From: Solirubrobacterales bacterium | GTDB lineage: Bacteria > Actinomycetota > Thermoleophilia > Solirubrobacterales > Solirubrobacteraceae | Assembly (NCBI GenBank): GCA_027451345.1 | Contig: DAIDJO010000096.1 | Location: forward strand, 1 to 32,821 | Direction: 5' to 3' | Length of the DNA: 32,821 bases | Part shown: positions 6,957-16,237 of the stretch, in pieces | Position numbering within the stretch: the stretch's first letter is position 1 | Layout of the letters: every line of letters begins with the position of its first letter | Program-made: the position numbers and the translations under genes | Notes under the pieces: generated by a model | The model's database searches: none | What the model was told of the DNA's origin: nothing | The model's input: the letters and a program-made list of their open reading frames with translations, nothing else

Positions 6957-7912
6957 GCGTCGTGGCGGAGATTCGTGAGGTGGTGGGCGGGGAGGGGCTG
7001 CTCGCGGCGGGCCACCCGGTCGTCGTGATGCTGTCGGGAGGGCGCGACTCGACCTGCCTGCTCGACGTCGCCACGAGCGTCTGCGGGCCCGCCGCCGTCA
7101 CGGCGCTGCACGTCAACTACGGGTTGCGGGCGGACGCCGACGCCGACGAGGCGCACTGCCGCGCGCTCTGCGCCACCCTCGGCGTCGAGCTGTCGGTCAA
7201 GCGGGCGCGCCGGCCGCTGGTCGGGAACCTCCAGGCGTGGGCGAGGGAGGTGCGCTACGACGCCGCCGCGCTGCTCGCGCTCTCGCGCGCGGCGGACATC
7301 GCGGCGGGACACACCGCCAGCGACCAGGTCGAGACCGTCCTCTACCGGCTCGCCTCCTCGCCGAGCCGCCGGGCCCTCCTGGGCATGCGGCCCCGGGAGG
7401 GGAACATCGTGCGCCCCCTGCTCGCGATCACGCGCGAGCAGACGACGGCGTACTGCCGGGAGCGCGGTCTCGCCTGGCGCGACGACGAGTCCAACACGAG
7501 CGATGCGTACGCGCGCGGACGGATCCGCCAGGGGCTCGTGCCGGCGCTGCGCGAGGTTCACCCCGCCGCCGAGCGCAACGTGCTGGCGCTCGTCGAGACG
7601 CTGCGGGCGGAGGCCGAGGTGCTCGACGAGCTCGTCGACGCCGAGCTCGGCGGCCGCGCCGAGATCCGCCTGCGCCGCCTGCGCGCGCTGCCGCCCGCGC
7701 TCGCGCGGCTGATCGTCCAGCGGCTCGCCGACGCGGTCGCCGGCCGGCCGGCGCCGGGGACCGGCCGCCGGCTCGATGACCTGCTCGCGCTGCGCGAGGT
7801 CGGGACCGCGCACCTCGACCTGCCCGGTGGGGTGCGCGCGACCGTCACCGAGGGGATCCTGCGCTTCGGCCACACGCCCGAGATCGTCCGCGGGCCATAC
7901 ACTGACGGGTAA
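6953..7912 (+). CDS. tilS: tRNA(Ile)-lysidine synthase TilS
   Basis: This 319-residue cytosolic enzyme attaches lysine to C34 of the minor tRNA-Ile (CAU anticodon), switching it from Met to Ile decoding. The ATP PP-loop SGGRDS is at residues 28-33, followed by the N-type ATPase core with LHVNYGLR and AAGHTASDQVETVLYRL. The shorter substrate-binding domain of about 90 residues after residue 215 is usual for actinobacterial TilS; the long C-terminal domain of the E. coli enzyme is absent. Translation probably depends on the overlapping nine-codon ORF. hpt starts 44 bases downstream, the common tilS-hpt-ftsH arrangement of actinobacteria and firmicutes. Confidence 0.95.
   Translation: MSVVAEIREVVGGEGLLAAGHPVVVMLSGGRDSTCLLDVATSVCGPAAVTALHVNYGLRADADADEAHCRALCATLGVELSVKRARRPLVGNLQAWAREVRYDAAALLALSRAADIAAGHTASDQVETVLYRLASSPSRRALLGMRPREGNIVRPLLAITREQTTAYCRERGLAWRDDESNTSDAYARGRIRQGLVPALREVHPAAERNVLALVETLRAEAEVLDELVDAELGGRAEIRLRRLRALPPALARLIVQRLADAVAGRPAPGTGRRLDDLLALREVGTAHLDLPGGVRATVTEGILRFGHTPEIVRGPYTDG
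7898..7903 (+). promoter_or_regulatory. candidate internal -10 for hpt
   Basis: TACACT lies within the last codons of tilS, 53 bases before the hpt GTG. If used, it would give hpt a leader of about 47 bases carrying the GAGGGGG ribosome site. I see no good -35. hpt may equally be read from the tilS transcript. Confidence 0.3.
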
Positions 7913-7956
7913 GTGGCGGCCAGCGGAGACACGCACTGCAGCGAGGGGGCCGGCGC

Positions 7957-8499
7957 GTGACGCAGGACCTGAACCTCGGCGAGGTGATCGTCGAGTCGGA
8001 CGCGCTGCAGCGCCGCGTGCAGGAGCTCGCCGCGGAGGTCTCCCGTGACTACGCCGGCAGGGATCTGCTCCTGATCGGCGTCCTGAAGGGTGCGATCTTC
8101 TTCGTCGCCGACTTCATGCGGGCGCTCAGCATCGAGTGCGAGGTCGATTTCATGGCCATCTCCTCGTACGGGTCCTCGACGAAGTCATCGGGTGTCGTGC
8201 GGATCCTCAAGGATCTCGACGCCGCGATCGAGGGCCGCCACGTGCTGATCGTGGAGGACATCGTCGACTCCGGGCTGACCTTGCAGTATCTGCTGCGCAA
8301 CCTGGCGGGCCGCAAGCCGGCGTCGCTCGAGGTCTGCGCGCTGCTGCGCAAGCCGGTGAGCCGCGAGGTCGACCTCGAGGCTCGATACGTCGGCTTTGAC
8401 ATCCCGGACCGCTTCGTCGTCGGCTACGGCCTGGATCACGCCGAGCGCTACCGCGCCCTGCCGTACGTCGCGGTCCTCACCGAGTCGGCCACCGAGTAG
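7957..8499 (+). CDS. hpt: hypoxanthine phosphoribosyltransferase
   Basis: The 180-residue cytosolic enzyme converts hypoxanthine or guanine plus PRPP into IMP or GMP. The PRPP-binding signature VLIVEDIVDSG is at residues 96-106, with the acidic Glu-Asp pair intact. The flexible-loop segment SSYGSSTKSSG and the C-terminal FVVGYGLDHAERYR nucleobase-binding region are present. Length and motifs match bacterial HPRT throughout. The start is GTG 7957, with a purine-rich GCGAGGGGG ribosome site about eight bases upstream. It lies between tilS and ftsH, its usual neighbours. Confidence 0.96.
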   Translation: MTQDLNLGEVIVESDALQRRVQELAAEVSRDYAGRDLLLIGVLKGAIFFVADFMRALSIECEVDFMAISSYGSSTKSSGVVRILKDLDAAIEGRHVLIVEDIVDSGLTLQYLLRNLAGRKPASLEVCALLRKPVSREVDLEARYVGFDIPDRFVVGYGLDHAERYRALPYVAVLTESATE

Positions 8500-8546
8500 C
8501 TCCCCGGACGCCTCGGATTCCCCGAGTGGGCGGCGAATTGCCCCGT

Positions 8547-8574
8547 TTGGACGGCCGTTGACGAATGCTACGCT
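8547..8574 (+). promoter_or_regulatory. candidate ftsH promoter
   Basis: TTGGAC (8547-8552) and TACGCT (8569-8574) are separated by 16 bases. Transcription would begin near 8581 and leave a leader of about 57 bases with AGGAGTGAGG (8621-8630) as a strong ribosome site. Unlike many genes here, ftsH thus appears to have a conventional leader. Confidence 0.45.
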
Positions 8575-8637
8575 TGGCCTTCCCCGCCTGAGCGTCGCAA
8601 GAGCCGAATCGGCGGCAACCAGGAGTGAGGCCCGAAC

Positions 8638-10571
<1,934 letters not shown>

Positions 10572-10572
<1 letters not shown>

Positions 10573-11000
10573 TGCCGAGCGTCCCACGGCGGTCGAGCGT
10601 GCCGCGTCGGTCGGTGCGGCCGCGCTGGCTCGGCACCCTGCACGAGGCCGGCATCCTCCGGCGCCCGGGTACCCCGCGCTCTGCGCCCGGCGTCCTGCTG
10701 GTCCGCTGGGGCCTCCCGCTCGGGCTGATCGTCGCCGGCGTGGTGCTGCTCGTCCTCTCGGGCGGGCACCTCTCCGGCGTGCGCGACAACGCCTCGGAGT
10801 CAAACGTCTTCGTCACCACCCGAACCGACCCCAGTTCGATGCTCTCGGCCGTTGGCGTCGCGGCCATCGTCATCGCCCTGATGGTCTGGCTCCTCGGCTG
10901 GATGCTGCGGATGAACGCCGACGAGCGGGTCGACCGCGACCGCGAGGAGCAGGCGCGCGAGCACCTGCGGTGCACCGGGCACTGGCCCGACGAGGAGTAG
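10572..11000 (+). CDS. small two-helix membrane protein of unknown function
   Basis: This 142-residue protein has a basic N-terminal tail (residues 1-45). A transmembrane helix lies near 46-64 (LPLGLIVAGVVLLVLSGG), followed by an outside loop of about 25 residues containing RDNASESNVFVTT. A second helix lies near 92-112 and a charged C-terminal tail ends in HWPDEE. I do not recognise a family. The GTG start shares its G with the ftsH stop codon (TAGTG), so the gene is translated with ftsH and could be an FtsH partner or regulator in the membrane; that is inference from position only. It ends 25 bases before the end of the convergent GT87-like gene. Confidence 0.75.
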
Positions 11001-11025
11001 CGGCGCTCAGGACCGGGCCGGCGCC

Positions 11026-12207
11026 TCACCCGCGATCAGGAGTCGGCGCGGTGGCGTGGGCGCCGAAGCGCGTCCGGCGTTCGGCGGCCGCGGCGGGGTG
11101 GGCCTCAGCGCGGAGCGCCGCGGCGATGACAGCGGTCGCCACCGCGAGGCAGAGGAGGATCACTCCGGGCCCGGGCATCGAGGTGTCCGCGCCGATGTCG
11201 AGCAGGATCGGGAGCAGCCATACGGGGCTCAGGCGCGGCCGCGTGAGCGCCAGCGGTATGAGCAGCAGCGAGTAGCTGAACAGCCACAGGATCGGAGTGG
11301 CGAACAGGCTCGCCGCGATGGCCAGCGTGTACGCCGATCTGTCATCTCGGCGCAGCCCCCGCCAGACCGAGGCGGCCACGAGCGCGAGGAGGGCGAGCGC
11401 CAGCGTGAGGTGTGCCGCCGGGATGCTCCCCGTGATCTGAAACACGAGGGAGACCACGCCGACGCCGCGGCGCTCGAGGATGGCGGTCACCCAGCCCATC
11501 ATGTGGATGTAGACGGTGATCTGATGGAAGCCGACGATCGCCCAGGCGGCGAGGTTGAAGATGAATGTCCAGAGGATCGTTGCTCCGAGGGCGCGATAGC
11601 GGCGGGTGGCCAGTAGCCAGAGGGCCAGCGGCAGGCCGAACGCCTTGACGCTGATGATGGCGGCGAGGGTGACCCCGACCCGCATCGGCCGGTCCCGCCA
11701 CCGCCAGCAGAGGGCGGCTCCGAACAGGCACCACATCACGATGTTCCCCCACTCCCAGCCGAGCATCACCGGCCGCCACAGGACGACGACGCCGTAGACG
11801 CGCCAGTCGGTGACCTCGAGGGCACGCAGGGCCGCCAGCACGGCAGCGAGCGCGAGGAGGCTCGCGGCCAGGCTCGCGGTGTGCTCGGAAAGCCAGGTGA
11901 ACGGAACGCCGATGAGCACCCCGGGCGCCGGATAGTCGGGGAAGGCGCCAACGCCGTGCCGCAACAGTGGGTTGTTCGGCGTGACGTATGCGCTGAGGCC
12001 GCGGAGAACCCACTCGGCGCCAAGCCGCGGGCCGAACACGAAGTCCGCGCCGAGGCTGTCACCCCTGAGGTGCGCCACCAATCGGCCGAGGGTGACCGAC
12101 GCCGGCAGGGCGGCCAGCAACAGCATCGTCACCACCTGGGACGATGTCCCGACCCGCCGCCGCGCGGGACGCGGAGGCGGCTGGACCTCTGCAGCGTCGG
12201 CGCCCAC
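11026..12207 (-). CDS. polytopic membrane glycosyltransferase, GT87/DUF2029-like
   Basis: The protein has 393 residues with about ten hydrophobic helices after a 25-residue cytoplasmic tail. The first outside loop contains GADFVFGPRLGAEWVLRG, an acidic residue in the position used for catalysis by GT-C enzymes. Near the C terminus FATPILWLFSYSLLLIPL resembles the conserved block of the GT87 family, which includes polyprenyl-phosphate-mannose-dependent mannosyltransferases of actinobacteria. The start is GTG 12207 with no clear ribosome site; a 35-codon ORF ends seven bases upstream. It is third on the minus strand after the phosphoesterase and another GT-C-like gene, probably cotranscribed at least in part. 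Acceptor and sugar are unknown. Confidence 0.75.
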   Translation of the reverse strand: MGADAAEVQPPPRPARRRVGTSSQVVTMLLLAALPASVTLGRLVAHLRGDSLGADFVFGPRLGAEWVLRGLSAYVTPNNPLLRHGVGAFPDYPAPGVLIGVPFTWLSEHTASLAASLLALAAVLAALRALEVTDWRVYGVVVLWRPVMLGWEWGNIVMWCLFGAALCWRWRDRPMRVGVTLAAIISVKAFGLPLALWLLATRRYRALGATILWTFIFNLAAWAIVGFHQITVYIHMMGWVTAILERRGVGVVSLVFQITGSIPAAHLTLALALLALVAASVWRGLRRDDRSAYTLAIAASLFATPILWLFSYSLLLIPLALTRPRLSPVWLLPILLDIGADTSMPGPGVILLCLAVATAVIAAALRAEAHPAAAAERRTRFGAHATAPTPDRG

Positions 12208-12214
12208 ACCCGCC

Positions 12215-12322
12215 CTATCGGCGTACGGAGGTGCTCAGTTGACACCAACCGGTCGAGACGTTGCCGGAAACCTGGAACTCGCGTGCCTGACGCGAACGGA
12301 CGGGAGCCACCACGTCTGCCAT
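12215..12322 (-). CDS. possible 35-residue leaderless small ORF
   Basis: The ORF starts MADVVAPVRSRQAREF and ends in TAG seven bases before the GT87-like GTG. The reason to list it is TACGAT (minus strand, 12334-12329) exactly six bases before the ATG, the same geometry as at the methyltransferase gene at 24946. It has no membrane segment or known motif. It may be a leader ORF that feeds ribosomes to the GT87-like gene, a small protein, or chance. It occupies about half of the 206-base gap between the two membrane-protein genes; I see nothing else there. Confidence 0.3.
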   Translation of the reverse strand: MADVVAPVRSRQAREFQVSGNVSTGWCQLSTSVRR

Positions 12323-12328
12323 GGCGGG

Positions 12329-12334
12329 ATCGTA
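12329..12334 (-). promoter_or_regulatory. candidate leaderless -10 upstream of the small ORF and GT87-like gene
   Basis: On the minus strand TACGAT is followed by CCCGCC and then ATG 12322. It could drive the GT87-like gene independently of the genes further upstream. Confidence 0.35.
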
Positions 12335-12413
12335 TGCGACTGTCCGGCTTCGGCACCCTTCGCGATGCGAGAGCCGAGTGCCTCGCTGAAGGCTTCTCCC
12401 AGACGCCGGGGAG

Positions 12414-13724
12414 CTATGCGCCCGATCGAACGACTTGCCGATCCTCGGGCCGGACGCTCGCCGTAACTCCCCGAGGGGCACCCCCTGAGGCGACAAGGCG
12501 GTCTGCGGCCAGCGCGCAGGCCAGCAGCAGCGTCAGCCGGAGCGCCAGCCCGATTGGTATGAACAGTCGTGCGTAATCCTGTGTCGAGAGATCGAATGTG
12601 ACGATTGTGGCTCCACAAGTTGCGGCGCCAAGGATGAGAAGGACCGCTAGGTGAGTCGGGCGACGTCGCAACGCCGCGCATCCGCCGAGGAGGCCGGCGG
12701 CCAGCAGGAGGCCAGTCAGGGTGTCGCGCTGATCGGTGGTCCAGACCAGCCCGGTCACCCAAGTGGGGAGAACGGCTCGAGGCGTACCGTCATCAAAGGG
12801 AACAAGCGCCACGGCAGACAGAAGCGACCCGAACGGTGCCACAAGAGTCTGCACCGGATGCCCAGCAAGCCAGCTGGCCAATGCGCCTCTGAAGCGCGTT
12901 GCTGCCCACCGCCGGAACCGCGGGTTTCGAACCAGTGAAGCCGCGGCTCGATCTTGTTGAGGTAGGCGCGCCGCTGCGGTGACCAGGCGCACTGGCATTC
13001 CGTCCCGCTGGAAATATCGGCGCATCGCGGGGTTGGACACGATGCGGCCGACGGCCAGATCGCCAGCGTTGAAGACTGACACGCTGTTAGCTGGCGGTGC
13101 TGACTGCCCAATCAGCACGGAGTAGGACGCCCATCCGCCGACGAGGAGCAGCACCGCTGAAACGATGAGCGCGGCGCGTAGACGGAGCCGCCAGAACGCG
13201 AGTGCGATAAGAACCGGGAGCAGGGGCAGATACAGCAGCACGTTCTCCTGCCTCGCGAACACCCACAGCGTCCCCACAGTGAGTGCCGTCGCCAACGTTC
13301 TGAGGGATGGACCGCGGCCCAGCTCCAACCCGATGGCAACGAGCAGTACCGTGAGCGACACCATGATCGACTCGCTGAGCATGTCTGCATCCCACACTGC
13401 GATCTGAGGTGTCAGCCCCAGGAGCAGAACCAGCCCGACTGCGATCAACCCCACCAGCCTGCTTTCGATGGATCGCGCCACCGCCCGTGCGAGCGCGCCC
13501 CACGCTACGACCCCAAGCGCCATCTGTAAGGCCTCACGCAGCGCCGCGGTCGGCAGCAGGCTGTACGCCAGGGGCACAGTCCACAGTCGCGGCTGGCCAC
13601 CGATGAAGTTCAACCAGTTGTAGGTCTCAGAGTCCGGGAACAGTTGCGGGTGGCGAACACTCGCGGCGACGCGGAGGACGGTGAATAGGCCGCCCACCAT
13701 AAACGTGATTGCCCGAGTGCTCAC
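12414..13724 (-). CDS. polytopic membrane protein, GT-C glycosyltransferase-like
   Basis: The 436-residue protein has roughly ten to twelve membrane helices. After the first helix an outside loop contains QLFPDSETYNWL; an acidic pair in this position is typical of GT-C transferases such as the PMT and ArnT families. A second loop has DADMLSES. A soluble loop of about 90 residues sits between helices in the second half (from NSVSVFNAGDLAVGR to RFRRWAATRF). I cannot assign a substrate. GTG 13724 is chosen as start because TAGGCT lies seven bases upstream; an in-frame TTG at 13760 would add twelve residues but has no ribosome site. By eye its base composition is less GC-rich than the housekeeping genes. 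Confidence 0.75.
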   Translation of the reverse strand: MSTRAITFMVGGLFTVLRVAASVRHPQLFPDSETYNWLNFIGGQPRLWTVPLAYSLLPTAALREALQMALGVVAWGALARAVARSIESRLVGLIAVGLVLLLGLTPQIAVWDADMLSESIMVSLTVLLVAIGLELGRGPSLRTLATALTVGTLWVFARQENVLLYLPLLPVLIALAFWRLRLRAALIVSAVLLLVGGWASYSVLIGQSAPPANSVSVFNAGDLAVGRIVSNPAMRRYFQRDGMPVRLVTAAARLPQQDRAAASLVRNPRFRRWAATRFRGALASWLAGHPVQTLVAPFGSLLSAVALVPFDDGTPRAVLPTWVTGLVWTTDQRDTLTGLLLAAGLLGGCAALRRRPTHLAVLLILGAATCGATIVTFDLSTQDYARLFIPIGLALRLTLLLACALAADRLVASGGAPRGVTASVRPEDRQVVRSGA

Positions 13725-13731
13725 GGCCAGC

Positions 13732-13737
13732 AGCCTA
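13732..13737 (-). promoter_or_regulatory. candidate leaderless -10 for the GT-C-like gene
   Basis: On the minus strand TAGGCT is followed by GCTGGCC and the GTG at 13724. The same hexamer with an eight-base gap precedes the GT4 gene starting at 24864. Confidence 0.4.
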
Positions 13738-13862
13738 GGCGGGCTTTTGCCCTCGGACAAGTACTGCCAGTCCGCTCACGGAGCACGCTTGGCTGGTGCT
13801 TCCTTTCGGCTCGCACTCGACGACCAATCCTCCCGCTTGGTCACCAGCGGGAGCGCCGTGTG

Positions 13863-15293
13863 TTATGTGCCTCGCGGTGGCTTGAAGCCCGCCGCCTGGC
13901 ATTGGGCGAGCCCCGGTGCGAGGGCGGGCGGGGCCGCGATCCGCGGCGGCCGGGCAAAGGCGGGACGGCGGAAGTCGAAGTAATCGGTGAGCGGGTGGGC
14001 GTTCGCGTCCCGGCGACTGAGGGCCGGGAGGTTCCACTTGCGCTCGAGGAAGGCGAGGATCGAGGTGTGGTCCTGCACGACGGTGGAGACGTAGTCGGCC
14101 TTCGCCCACGGCGAGACGACGATCAACGGGACACGGAAGCCGTACCGGTCATATCCGCCCGGGAGCAGGGGCACGTTCGGGTTGCTGAGCGCGGCGGGAT
14201 CGGTGATCGGGGCGATGTCGTCCGGCGTGATGGCCGGGGGCGGCGGAACATGGTCGTAATAGCCGCCGTGCTCGTCCCAGGTGATGAACAGCGCCGTCTT
14301 CGACCACAGGCGCGAGTGCAGCAGGGCGCTGACGACCTGGGAGATGAAGCGCTCGCCGGCCTGGATGTCCTGTGGCGCCTCCTCCGAGCTCACCAGGTAG
14401 TTCGGATCCAGGAGGGAGAACGCCGGCAGGCGGCCGTGCGCCGCGTCGCGGAAGAACTGGTCGATCGGCCGCATCCGTCCCAGGCAGGCGGGTGCGAGGG
14501 CGAAGTTCGGGACGATCAGCGGCGATCCGAGCAGTGCCCCGTCGGTCGGCGAGACGTAGTTGTGCCAGCTGATCCCGTGGCGCAGCAGTTGGTTGAAGAT
14601 CGTCCCGTTCGCCGCCGGGACCCGGAGCGTGTATTCGTTTGTCGCCGTGATCCCGGAGGCCGTGGCGCAGAAGAGGAAGCGCCGGTTCGGGTAGGTCTGG
14701 GCCAACACCGAGCTGAAATAGCGCTGACCGATCGGGAAGTGCTCGGCGAGGGAGTACGTCGTCGGGAGGTACGAGCGATCCCAGAACGTCATCGCCGCGG
14801 CTCCCGACGCCTGGACGAATCCGTTGTTGGCCCCGTTGTTCCAGGCGATGTGCGACGCGTTCCACGCCTGGCTGACGGTCGAGCTCTGGCACGGCGAGCC
14901 GGCGAGCGTCGCCGCGACCATCGCACCCTGCGGCTGCCCCGCGACGAGGCTCGTCGGGTTCGCGTTCTGCACCTGGCCGCCCGCGACGGTGAGCCCATCG
15001 ACCCGCGCGCGGCCCGGAAGCTGCTGGGGCGCCATGCCGAGCAGGTTGTCGAAGGAGTGGTTCTCCATCATCAGCACGACCACATGCTCGATCTGCCGCA
15101 GCTCTGGCGTCGGGCGGCCGACCGGCAGGTGCGGGAACGGAAGCGAGCCGGGCCCGCGTAGTCCCGCCACGCTCGCCACGGGTCTCGCCCAGGCGGGCAG
15201 AGCCGGGTAGGCCGCTGCCGCGCCGATCCCGGCGGCGGCGTACCCGGCACGCGCGAGCAGCTGGCGGCGGGTGAGGCGCTCGGGGTCCGGCAT
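13863..15293 (-). CDS. Tat-exported phosphoesterase (phospholipase C / acid phosphatase, PF04185)
   Basis: The protein has 476 residues. A twin-arginine signal TRRQLLARAG at 8-17 is followed by a hydrophobic stretch to about residue 40, so it is exported folded. The catalytic core opens with VVVLMMENHSFD (71-82), where the Glu-Asn pair is the metal-binding motif of PF04185. It closes with WDEHGGYYDHVPPP around D340, also metal-binding. Family members are non-haemolytic phospholipases C of mycobacteria and AcpA-type acid phosphatases. The length here is between these groups, so lipid headgroup removal and phosphate scavenging are both possible. ATG 15293 lies eight bases after TATAAA. It is divergent from folP and begins the minus-strand block that ends with two GT-C-like genes. 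Confidence 0.9.
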   Translation of the reverse strand: MPDPERLTRRQLLARAGYAAAGIGAAAAYPALPAWARPVASVAGLRGPGSLPFPHLPVGRPTPELRQIEHVVVLMMENHSFDNLLGMAPQQLPGRARVDGLTVAGGQVQNANPTSLVAGQPQGAMVAATLAGSPCQSSTVSQAWNASHIAWNNGANNGFVQASGAAAMTFWDRSYLPTTYSLAEHFPIGQRYFSSVLAQTYPNRRFLFCATASGITATNEYTLRVPAANGTIFNQLLRHGISWHNYVSPTDGALLGSPLIVPNFALAPACLGRMRPIDQFFRDAAHGRLPAFSLLDPNYLVSSEEAPQDIQAGERFISQVVSALLHSRLWSKTALFITWDEHGGYYDHVPPPPAITPDDIAPITDPAALSNPNVPLLPGGYDRYGFRVPLIVVSPWAKADYVSTVVQDHTSILAFLERKWNLPALSRRDANAHPLTDYFDFRRPAFARPPRIAAPPALAPGLAQCQAAGFKPPRGT

Positions 15294-15301
15294 CAGATGG
15301 G

Positions 15302-15307
15302 TTTATA
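15302..15307 (-). promoter_or_regulatory. candidate leaderless -10 for the phosphoesterase
   Basis: On the minus strand TATAAA is followed by CCCATCTG and ATG 15293. The hexamer is close to the TATAAT consensus. It faces the folP promoter across a 55-base divergent gap. Confidence 0.4.
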
Positions 15308-15334
15308 GCTCGCGCGGCAAGACGAGTTGTGAAG

Positions 15335-15340
15335 TACCGT
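15335..15340 (+). promoter_or_regulatory. candidate leaderless -10 for folP
   Basis: TACCGT is followed by CCGACCCC and ATG 15349. It fixes the folP start at 15349 rather than at the in-frame ATG at 15271, which would lie inside the divergent phosphoesterase gene. Confidence 0.5.
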
Positions 15341-15348
15341 CCGACCCC

Positions 15349-16227
15349 ATGTCCGTCGATCCTCGCGCGAGCGGCGCCGACTCCTCCGGCGAGTGGCCGG
15401 GCGCGGCCCCCGCCGCCGGACGGCGGTTTGCGCTGATGGGGATCGTCAACGTGACGCCCGATTCCTTCAGCGACGCCGGGCGCTTCTTCGACCCGGCGGA
15501 CGCCGTCGCGCACGCGCTCGAGCTCGAGGCGGAGGGAGCGACGATCCTCGACGTGGGCGGCGAGTCGACCCGCCCGGGAGCCGACCCGGTGGAGGCCGAC
15601 GAGGAGGCGCGCCGGGTCGTGCCGGTGATCGAGGCGCTCGTCGCCGCGGGCGTCCGTGCCCGCATCTCCGTCGACACGATGAAGGGTGAGGTCGCGCGGC
15701 GCGCCCTCGAGGCGGGCGCAACGCTCGTCAACGACGTCACGGCGCTGCGGGCGGCTCCGGAGATCGCCGAGCTGGCCGCCGCCGCCGGGGCCGAGCTCTG
15801 CCTGATGCACATGCGCGAGCCGCCGAATCAGCCGCCCGCCCCGCCGCGCTATGCGGACATCGTCGCCGAGGTCAAGAGCTTCCTGGAGGAGCGGATGGCC
15901 TTCGCCGTCGCCCACGGGGTGCCGGAGGAGCGGATCATCCTCGATCCGGGCTTCGGCGGCGGAAGCTTCGGCAAGGACCTCGCCCAGAACCTCGAGTTGC
16001 TGCGTCGCCTGCCGGAGCTTGTCGCGCTCGGGCGCCCGGTCCTCGTCGGCACCAGCCGCAAGGGGTTCCTCGGCGAGCTGACCGGGCGGCCGGTGGACGA
16101 GCGGCTGTCCGGCACCCTCGCCACCAGCGTCATCGCCTACGCGCACGGGGCGCGGATCTTCCGTGTCCACGACGTCGCACCGGTGCGCGACGCGCTCACG
16201 GTGACGGCCGCGACGCTCGAAAGGTAG
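15349..16227 (+). CDS. folP: dihydropteroate synthase
   Basis: The 292-residue TIM-barrel enzyme joins 6-hydroxymethyl-7,8-dihydropterin diphosphate with p-aminobenzoate in folate synthesis. MGIVNVTPDSFSD is at 30-42, followed by GGESTRPGA, VDTMKGEVA, NDVTAL, MHMREPP and the GTSRKGFLG pterin/phosphate motif. One oddity is in the pterin-site loop. Ordinary enzymes read DPGxGFGK or similar; this one reads DPGFGGGSFGK (199-209), an apparent three-residue insertion. The loop lies next to the p-aminobenzoate and sulfonamide pocket. The start is ATG 15349 with a leaderless -10. folB follows after ten bases, and its -10 overlaps the folP stop codon. Confidence 0.96.
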   Translation: MSVDPRASGADSSGEWPGAAPAAGRRFALMGIVNVTPDSFSDAGRFFDPADAVAHALELEAEGATILDVGGESTRPGADPVEADEEARRVVPVIEALVAAGVRARISVDTMKGEVARRALEAGATLVNDVTALRAAPEIAELAAAAGAELCLMHMREPPNQPPAPPRYADIVAEVKSFLEERMAFAVAHGVPEERIILDPGFGGGSFGKDLAQNLELLRRLPELVALGRPVLVGTSRKGFLGELTGRPVDERLSGTLATSVIAYAHGARIFRVHDVAPVRDALTVTAATLER

Positions 16228-16230
16228 AGT
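16225..16230 (+). promoter_or_regulatory. candidate leaderless -10 for folB
   Basis: TAGAGT is followed by CGCCGCG and ATG 16238. Its TAG is the folP stop codon. folB could therefore be transcribed separately from folP. Confidence 0.45.
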
Positions 16231-16237
16231 CGCCGCG

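Noticed and set aside
8559-8574. TTGACG directly upstream of TACGCT as the ftsH -35
   Set aside because: The hexamers are only four bases apart, far too close; TTGGAC at 8547 has proper spacing.
11002-11025. GGCGC...GCGCC arms between the small membrane gene and the GT87-like gene as a bidirectional terminator
   Set aside because: Only five base pairs with a long loop and no T-run on either strand; common by chance at this GC content.
13860-15161. 433-codon open frame on the plus strand opposite the phosphoesterase
   Set aside because: The minus-strand frame has a Tat signal and the ENHSFD motif; this one has only Arg/Glu/Gly-rich composition.
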